A stretch of DNA of 20,735 nucleotides from NCBI GenBank assembly GCA_000697335.1, contig JNEM01009029.1, forward strand, positions 1 to 20,735, read 5' to 3'. Source of the DNA: Conidiobolus incongruus B7586 (Eukaryota; Entomophthoromycota; Entomophthoromycetes; Entomophthorales; Conidiobolaceae). The position numbers and the translations under genes were made by a program. This document shows positions 13,252-20,735 of the stretch, piece after piece. How positions within the stretch are numbered: position 1 is the stretch's first letter; every line of letters begins with the position of its first letter. The notes below the pieces were generated by a model. The model ran no database searches. It saw only the letters and a program-made list of their open reading frames with translations, and had not been told where the DNA came from.

Positions 13252-13419
13252 TTTTGTTTTATAAAATTCAAAAAAAATTATTTAAAATTGATAGGATATT
13301 TAATTCAATTTTGATCCCATAATTAAATTCATAGGAATATTAAATATGTTAAATGCAACAAATCATCAGTCCTTGGATTTTAGTTAATACTCACTATATT
13401 TAGATCATTAGATATAAAT
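13252..13419. promoter_or_regulatory. Short divergent promoter region, PRP18 / COG5
   Basis: Only 168 bases separate the start codons of PRP18 (minus) and COG5 (plus), so both promoters and 5' leaders must lie here. No recognised transcription-factor site stands out. The in-frame stop at 13381-13383, with no ATG between it and 13420, supports the COG5 start. Confidence 0.6.
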
Positions 13420-16400
13420 ATGTCTGCAACTAGAGTAAATAATGAAGAATTAATGATTGAAAACCATAAAGAGGTTAATAATACTAATGAAATAAAAATT
13501 AAGCAGCAAACTAAAGAACAAGTAAATAATTTCGAAATTTATCAATTTCTATTCAACTAAATTTATTCTAGTTGAAGGAGCAAGAAGCTCACTTAAAAGC
13601 TCGTTTAATTAGTTTTTATAATTTTGATGACAACTTTGGTAAATTGAAAGGAGATGTCGATTATTTAGAAGGTTCAGTTGAGAGGTATTAGGAAAAATTT
13701 TAATATTTAATTAATTCAACTAAATTCAATTTATTAGATTAAAAGCCAAATTAAGACAGCCTTTAGCTGTTGTAACTTCAAAAATAAAACAATTAGGAAA
13801 GATGCAAGAAGCTAGTCAATTATTAAATAAATTAAATCAATTTTGTGAAATTTGTTCGAATTTATCAACTTCTGAAGATAGTCAATTTAATGCCAAATAT
13901 ATCAAAGAATTAGGTATTTTATCATTTAATGTCTTTCAACATTACTCATATTTAACTAAATATGCTAGATCGATTAGTATTATCGAGTAATATGGAGGAT
14001 TCAAATATCGTGATCCAATCCCAAGCAATGATTGAGAATAAGAAACAAAAGGCTTTTGATGATGCTGGAATATTTTTATCTAATGGTATGATTAATCAAG
14101 TAAGTTTAATATTTTAGATATTTTCGGTTAATTTAATCATGCAATTTAATATTAATCAATACATATAGAATCAAGTAGAAATTGTTACTGCCTTAAATAT
14201 CATATATTATTTGAATAGCTTACACTCCACCATCAATACAATTTATTCGAATATGGAGAGCCAAATTCAACTCACAATTGATCGATTATTTAATTTCAAA
14301 GCTCACCCTCCGGGTATTATCAGCTATGACTCCACAAAATATGATTATTAATATAGTTGTTAGGAATGCCTCAATTCTGGGATGATTTTGAAAGTGTGTT
14401 CAATTCAGCAGCTGATCAGTTTATTAAAGTAATTAATATCATTTCGGTGGATGACAAAAACTTTACTGATGTTTTATTTTATTTGTTCAGATTTCAATAC
14501 TTCAAACTGTCCTACAAAAACAAAAAGCACCCGAAAGTAATGAATTATACATTGACTTAATACAACAGGTATAACTATTACATATAATTCATCAATTTTT
14601 ATTAATATCTTTAGAACCTTCAATATGAAAATTTGGTTTCTTCTCTTTGGTCTTCCTTCAATAATCATATTTTCCATATTATTGAGAACTTAAACAAGAG
14701 TAAAAAATATACGCTATATTCTCTTTGTTTACAATGTTAACATAGAGAATTTAGAAAATCCTAATTTACACAAATATCTTCAAGAGAATTATCCCAAACT
14801 AGTGAATTTAATTTATCAGTTTTTGACCAAATTATCTATCCAAACTACTTACTATCCAGATCCCAAAGTACAAAGGTAATTTCTTAATCAACTTCGCATT
14901 TCATCTAATTAACTTGATTAATAGCCCCGAGAAGCTGACACTTATGAATTCTTTCCAAATTTATGAGAAAGAATATTTATCGGCATGCTATCAAAGATTG
15001 ATTAAACCTGTTAATTTAGCTTTCCCTGCTAATACAAGAGATATTGCAACTAGAAATGATATTGGTTATTTAATTCGATTAATGGCCAAGTAAATAATAA
15101 TCTTATTTAATTTTTCAATTTTTATTAACATCACATATAGAGAATTGGATCTTGTTCAATTAGATACCAATCTAATTTCTGGCGTAACTTATAATATTGA
15201 AAAATCATTGAGAATTATTATTTCTAGATGTAGTGGAATGGTAATTATTTTATTATAAAAGAATCATTTTAACTCATCTTTCCGATTAGATTATAAGAGA
15301 TTCTTCAGCTTATTTCTTACCTAATTTTACTGGATTAGTTACAAGTTCAGCAACTGCTAATTCTTTATTAAGATCTGCTCCTTCTTGCACTGAATCACAA
15401 ACTAGGAATGCGGATTTATGCTTATGCCTTGGCCATCTATATATTCAGATTCAAAAATCTTTAATGATCACTGAACCTGAAGCAGTGGCACAAATCGTTC
15501 CTCCCGCCATTGAAACAATTCTTCAAGTAATTATTAAAATATCTTTATTATTGGGTAAAAATTTGAACTAACTAATGCTTAGAAAATGAATGAGTTAATA
15601 GATAATATTTTACAACCTCTCGCCAATAGAGTGCAGGAAGATATTGAAAAGAGTTTCTTAAGTTTGCATCAATCTAATTATCGGTAATAATCATTATTAT
15701 ATCTTGTTAATATTTTTATTAAATTATGAATTATTTAGAAAAATGCACAATACAAAACAAAAGGATGGTGCCAGTCAGACTAGTGTTTTTATGGTAGAAT
15801 TGTTAGCTAAAACAAGTTGGATTAAAGTACATTTATGGTCTAAATATATCGTTGGAATTATTGATAATAGGATGGCATCCATGTAAATTTCAAAGTTCAC
15901 TTTGATTTTAATTGTTATATTAATATTTATCAATAGTATTCATAATTTATGCGAAAGGATTGTCAATCTTTATCTACGTCATGCTGGGTCGATTGTATTA
16001 TCTAACGATCAGTCAAGATTGATATTTACTTCAGATATGACGGAACTTGAATTTATGCTAAATCATTGGTTAGAAAAAGCTCTTTCCAGTAAAACTAAAT
16101 CCATTACTAAACCTGGATCCAAGCAAATTAGTGTAGATTTCAATCCATTAAAAGTTTTCAGGTATGTTTTTTTTCGAATTAACTATATATCCAAAAACTA
16201 ACCTTATTCATTAGACGTTTGATCTTTACAGAAAATTCTCAACTTGAAACAGCTAGTAGTGATTTAAATCAACTACCTATACAAGTGGTGATCCCCCATC
16301 TCTTAACGAGACTCCAACCTCGATTTACTATTTTCCAAGCTACTGACTTGAGCCCTCAAGCTTATAGCTCTAACCTCGACAAGTTGTATAAGGAAGATAT

Positions 16401-16542
16401 TGTTGGATTTTACCAAAAAGCACTTAAGAGCAGGACCACTATGCAGTATCGCGATAAGATGAAAGACTTGCCAGAATCTGATCGATCCAATAACGAACTT
16501 ATATTTAAATTGATTGGTCAATTTCTTAATATTTCAAATTGA
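13420..16542 (+). CDS. COG5: Conserved oligomeric Golgi complex subunit 5, 16 exons
   Basis: COG5 belongs to lobe B of the COG tethering complex, which captures retrograde vesicles at the Golgi. Proposed exons: 13420-13521, 13572-13684, 13738-13913, 13969-14099, 14169-14313, 14364-14428, 14491-14568, 14615-14699, 14746-14875, 14925-15089, 15141-15240, 15290-15526, 15583-15683, 15739-15882, 15937-16161, 16215-16542. All 15 introns are GT-AG, 46-69 nt, and the frame stays open for 774 residues (human about 840). The N-terminal coiled coil contains SVERLKAKLRQPL near residues 69-81, then KELDRLVLSS and NIIYYLNSLHSTI. Further family landmarks are ENYPKLVNLIYQFL, YEKEYLSACYQRLIKPVNL, LDTNLISGVTYNIEKSL, LYLRHAGSIV and VVIPHLLTRLQP. 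The head seems shorter than in relatives: the usual leading segment before the coiled coil is replaced by 34 acidic, Asn-rich residues. Identification is good; individual short exons may be off by a few residues. Confidence 0.9.
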
Positions 16543-17303
16543 TTTAACTGAATCAATTCAATATTATGTTATAACAAGGTTAATCAAATTTAATATCATT
16601 ATATTAGAAAAATAACACTTGGATCTTTGTTTCTAAATTAATTACTATTAAACTATTTCAAAATTATTAAATTCTTGTCAATCTTTAACAATTAAACAAT
16701 TGTAAATGAAATACTATAAAAAATTAATGAAAACCAGGCTATTCTGGATTATTTTATATAAATTGATTCAAAGAATTTTCATAATTATTTTTGCAATATA
16801 TCTTACACTTTTTAAAGTTTTATCAATGCATATATATTTATTTAATTTTGATTAAAAATTTTTTGTCAATTTATATAAGTTTGATAATTTGAATATTATA
16901 TAGTTTTTGTTAATTTAGTATAATTTGAGAAAAATTTAAATTATATTCCCTTATAATTATTAACGAAATCATACTTACGATATAGACATGCAATATTACT
17001 TTAGCATTTATCATAAGGATCTATTTTTATAATTTAATAAATAATTTTAGGTATAATATTTCAAATAATTTTTCAAAATCTAAAATATTTTTGATAATTG
17101 TATAACTTTGACTTGTTAAATTAAAATAACCATATTAAATAAATTTATTTAATTGATGATGATGATTAAATTTAATAAAAAATTAATTTAATAATATTTA
17201 AATAATAATTTTTTAATTATAGAATTTATCCCTTTTGTATAAAAATAATTTTTTTTTAATTAGAAAAAAAAAAGCAATTAAATAATAAAATAATATTATT
17301 AAT
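16543..17303. other. A+T-rich gap between COG5 and ankyrin gene
   Basis: About 760 bases without a gene. It comprises the COG5 3' flank and the upstream region of the ankyrin-repeat gene, with long A and T tracts toward the right. No ORF, RNA gene or regulatory site is recognisable. Confidence 0.7.
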
Positions 17304-17952
17304 ATGGTAAATATAAATCAATAATAATATCAAAGTATATTATATAATTAATTTCATATTAAAGTCAATTGAAGACTCCTTAATTAATGAATACTTTCAA
17401 GCTATTGAAATGAATAACAGTGACAAAGTTCGCGAATTGTTAAGTAACCACAGAAAGTTAACTACGGTCAAAAAGAGAGGCGATTATAAATTTGATCCAA
17501 GTATCGAGTTAGATGCTTATAAATTCTTGGGAGCTTATTTGGGTGCTCTATCAGGTCTTCATTTAGCTCTCTTGCTGGGACACGACAGCATCGCTAGAGA
17601 TATTACTGATGTGACTTTTGACCAAGGTATATAACATTTTATTTGATATTTTACTTAATATATTTAATAATTTATTTTTAATTAGATTTAAATTTAACTT
17701 TTGGAGTAAATAACTGTATTCACAATAATTTAATAATTTTTTATTAACACAGTAATTTAGGACAATAATACAACGCTACATTTAGCTGTATTTTTAGAGT
17801 GTAAAGAAGTAGTTCAAAGTTTATTGGAGAGAGGTGTTGACCCTAATATTAAAAATGGTAAAAATTTAACACCTGTTGACGTTTCCAATGACCCTACAAT
17901 TCTAGAATTACTTCAAAATCCTCCTGCTCATATTAATGGTAACCATAATTAA
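17304..17952 (+). CDS. Small ankyrin-repeat protein, 4 proposed exons
   Basis: I cannot assign a specific family or function. Proposed exons are 17304-17306 (the ATG alone), 17365-17626, 17686-17705 (20 nt) and 17761-17952, joined by GT-AG introns of 58, 59 and 55 nt into 158 residues. Ankyrin helices are clear: LINEYFQAIEMNNSDKVREL (about 8-27), LSGLHLALLLGHDSIARDI (about 61-79), then a full repeat at 96-128 with TTLHLAVFLECKEVVQSLL and RGVDPNIKNG, then LTPVDVSND. The microexon supplies LNLTFG, which correctly precedes the last repeat. The segment from 17365 to 17409 is in frame and reads like ankyrin helix, so translation probably starts upstream of the ATG at 17410. No in-frame ATG exists before 17365, hence the proposed ATG-only exon. 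Its acceptor ends in AAG, whereas the others here end in TAG or CAG, so the first exon is the weak point. Ankyrin repeats suggest a protein-binding adaptor. Confidence 0.75.
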
Positions 17953-18612
17953 TTATACATATTTTACTGAATTCTTTTTAATAATTGAATAAATTTTTAA
18001 TATTATTTTTTTATCAATATTTGAATAAAATCAATTTATTTGATGTATTTTAGAAATATATTGTAATAATTAGCCATTATACTAATGAATATAATCGAGT
18101 TAATGGCATATAATTGTGATAATATATAAAATTCTGTTAGATATTTGATCTCTAGTTGCGCTATATTTTCCATATTAATACAAAATAATATATAATGACA
18201 TATATCTTAAAACATATTCAAATTATCATAGTTTTTGTCAAGATATTAATTATTCTAATAAAATATATGTTGATAAATTAGTATATGGTTAATATTTTGA
18301 TGGAATACAAAATCTGAATAACTTATTTAATATATGAGTAAGTCTAAGTTAGGAGTTTCCATTTATTAAAAGTTTTTTTAATTAAGTTCCATTTAATAAA
18401 TTAAAATTGAAGGTAAGAAAATGACTTATAATATTCATTGTAAAATATAAAAATAAAAATTGATAGAATAGCTTATATAGTTATATACTATGTAATGAAA
18501 TTAACATATTTAAAATAAATTCAACCCTATAATTTGGTAAATTTCAAAAGTAATACCATTTTTAGTACCATTCATATAATATTGTATTGTAATATAATAT
18601 GATATGATACAA

Positions 18613-18635
18613 TGATGATATTTGAAATATCATCA
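18613..18635. repeat. Near-perfect palindrome, 11-base arms, 1-base centre
   Basis: TGATGATATTT pairs with AAATATCATCA around a single G. At this A+T content one or a few such palindromes are expected by chance in 20 kb, so a function is not claimed. Confidence 0.4.
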
Positions 18636-19543
18636 CAATTAAAGATTTAGGAATAATAAGTAAAAATCAATAATAACTCAGATTGTGTATTTGCTATTTA
18701 TCATAGTTGATTACCATTTTGAAGGTTTGCAAGATTATTTTTTCAATTTTGTAATTAAAAATAATTCTTGTTAAAGTTATAAAATTAAAAGTCAGTAATT
18801 TTAGATATAAATTCTATTATTTGAAATTAATTATATATAATATGATATAAACTCAATATCAAATACATCAATTTTGTTTTAAAAACTAGACTAATATTTA
18901 AATTGACTATCAAACTATAACATTTTCAAATGGCAATTACTTTCTATTCGATTTATTAGTAGCTATTTAATAAACAAGATATCATAATATATAACCATGG
19001 AATTCCAATTGAAATAATATTATATATTTTATTGAATATACAGTATTGAAATATAATAAATTTATATGTATCCGATTCAAATAATGAAATTGTTACTTAT
19101 AGTTTTTTAATAAACTGTTAACAATTTTTATCATTCCCAAGTTTAAAAATTGATTAAACCATCAATATAATATATATTTGAGTAGTATATGGTGTGTTTG
19201 TTTTTATCTTATTGCTCTTAATGATTTAACTTGATAAACTAATTTAACTACTAAAAATCATAGGATACCCAAGTCCCAAATAATATTTGAATTTTACAGA
19301 CTATTCCAATATTATAAAATTGAAAATTAATCGCTCGGATACATATTGTTGAAATCATTCAATCGATTTTTTAGGGTATAAACTGATATCTGAGAAAATT
19401 ATTTAATTATATAGTTACTTGAATTCTATTAAAATTTTAGTGTCCATCTAATATAAAGATAGAAAAAAATATTTGTGAATATGAGAAACCAGATTTATGG
19501 AATTATAATCTCCAACTAATTATATTTCTTTAGTGTGAGAAAA

Positions 19544-19566
19544 TATTTTTCAAATTTTGAAAAATA
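19544..19566. repeat. Perfect palindrome, 11-base arms, 1-base centre
   Basis: TATTTTTCAAA pairs with TTTGAAAAATA around a single T. It has the same arm length as the palindrome about 0.9 kb to the left but an unrelated sequence, so the two are not copies of one element. Confidence 0.4.
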
Positions 19567-20735
19567 CTGAGAATTAGCAAGTATTTTTTTATATATGTTA
19601 AAAATATTTGAAAATTTAATATACTTTTGACCAATTACTATTATTGAAAAATAAACAAGGATAATCTAGAAAAAAAATCTTATTAATAGAAATTTTATTT
19701 TATTTCTAAACAAGATTAATATTAACAAGTAATAAATTAGAAATAATATTGAAATGTTAATTTTATTCTAACATTAGCTCGCTAAAACATATAATTTAAA
19801 TAATGACAAAACAGCGAAAAATATTAAAATATGATGTGCAAAAATTAAAAAAATAGGTATAATAAACATAAATTATTAGGCTTATTTTTAACAATTAATT
19901 TTGTTGGAATTAAATTCTAATAGATATTAGTCAGATTAAATAATTTAATGAATTTTAAATTAATTAATAATTGAAATTATCTGCTTTAAAAACTTTTCAA
20001 AGAAATTCTCTTGACAGATGAAATATTGATACTATTGTTAGTAATGCCAACTGAAATTTTAAATCATAGAATACAAAGAATTTAAAAATATATCAAAAAT
20101 AGTTATTTTACATATTTGACTATACATATTATCCCCATTTTATCTAATTCAAATATCAAAATATGCTTTTAAATAATTTGTTTTTTAAAATTTAAAATTA
20201 TGATTAAAATTATCAAATAAAAATATTGATAGTAGTTTATATAATAAAATTCAAATTGAAATATTAACTATTTTTATTAATATTTTATATTAAATATTTT
20301 AATAATCATATTAAGAACTCCTATTTCATATTTAGAATTGATTGATCCATTGGTTATTATTATCATTATTTAATTTATTATATATAAGTCTTTTTTATTC
20401 AACTATTAAATTTGATAGCGATTCCTTTAATTATTAAAAATCTCAGCTAAACAGTAATAATGAGCTATTATTCAATCTTTCATAGATATAGGTATTTATT
20501 AGAATAATAAGTACTTTTGACAAATTAGCTTTATTTGAATAATTAACTATAATGAATTATATATTATAAAAGATATCTAGATAAAAAAATAAATAAAGTA
20601 AAAATAATATTAAAAATATTAGAGTTATATTATGTAATAATATTATTATTATCATTTTTATTATTTTTAGTCTTTAAAGAAAAATTGGCAATTTTTTTAA
20701 TTTTGGATTTTTTTTAAATATTTTTAATTTTAAAA

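Larger units (their letters stand above)
17953..20735. other. A+T-rich terminal region, no gene seen
   Basis: About 2.8 kb of very A+T-rich DNA (about 13% G+C at 18241-18300) with no ORF above 60 codons on either strand and no recognisable tRNA, rRNA or transposon protein. Two near-perfect 23-base palindromes lie at 18613-18635 and 19544-19566. Long A and T tracts fill the last 200 bases. It may be a large intergenic spacer, or the flank of a gene outside the window. Confidence 0.65.

Noticed and set aside
13914-13990. Apparent stop or frameshift in COG5 after KELG
   Set aside because: A 55-nt GT-AG intron (13914-13968) restores the frame to KELDRLVLSS, matching the family. It is an intron read through, not a broken gene.
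14474-14677. Minus-strand ORF over COG5 exons 7-8
   Set aside because: It crosses COG5 exons and an intron and shows no protein-like pattern.
16303-16521. Minus-strand ORF over the last COG5 exon
   Set aside because: It is antisense to conserved COG5 C-terminal sequence.
17387-17413. Short upstream ORF (ATG at 17387) ahead of the ankyrin ATG at 17410
   Set aside because: It is out of frame and ends after eight codons; the in-frame ankyrin helix upstream of 17410 makes it more likely to be internal coding sequence.
17939-18075. Possible further intron extending the ankyrin gene (donor at 17940)
   Set aside because: Splicing to the TTTTAG near 18052 would add only about six unconserved residues before a stop; the existing TAA at 17950-17952 is simpler.

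Overview
The window reads as a nuclear segment of an A+T-rich fungal genome. It holds eight protein-coding genes, 31 very short GT-AG introns (46-69 nt), standard stop codons and long intergenic stretches of extreme A+T content (a sample line at 18241-18300 is about 13% G+C, against about 45% in leucyl-tRNA synthetase coding sequence at 4441-4500). ASK1, a subunit of the DASH/Dam1 kinetochore ring, points to Fungi. A mitochondrial-type leucyl-tRNA synthetase, a mitochondrial glycine cleavage H protein and MIX23 show an organism with ordinary, translating mitochondria, which argues against anaerobic gut fungi. The composition and tiny introns would suit an early-diverging, A+T-rich lineage such as Entomophthoromycotina, but that placement is a low-confidence inference.

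Layout from left to right: A+T-rich flank (1-1476); ADE8/GART-type glycinamide ribonucleotide formyltransferase (1477-2097, minus, no intron); gap; mitochondrial leucyl-tRNA synthetase NAM2 type (2769-5799, minus, 7 exons); gap; glycine cleavage H protein GCV3 (7433-8073, minus, 4 exons); gap of about 2 kb; ASK1 (10039-11113, plus, 2 exons); MIX23 (11357-11959, plus, 4 exons); PRP18 (12172-13251, minus, no intron); COG5 (13420-16542, plus, 16 exons); gap; a small ankyrin-repeat protein (17304-17952, plus, 4 proposed exons including an ATG-only exon and a 20-nt microexon); then 2.8 kb of A+T-rich DNA without a recognisable gene. Both ends of the window lie in noncoding DNA, so no gene is cut by the edges.

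The genes are mostly unrelated housekeeping functions: purine synthesis, mitochondrial translation, glycine/one-carbon metabolism, chromosome segregation, intermembrane-space protein biogenesis, splicing and Golgi tethering. One link is metabolic: H protein feeds one-carbon units into folate and GART consumes a formyl-folate. The upstream regions of GCV3 and the leucyl-tRNA synthetase carry the only TGA(C/G)TCA (Gcn4/bZIP-type) sites I found by eye in the window, which suggests shared amino-acid control. I saw no mobile element, viral fossil, CRISPR array, rRNA or tRNA, and no convincing undescribed system. The most interesting signals are the ankyrin gene structure, the bZIP-type sites, and a small less A+T-rich island with a direct repeat just downstream of GCV3.
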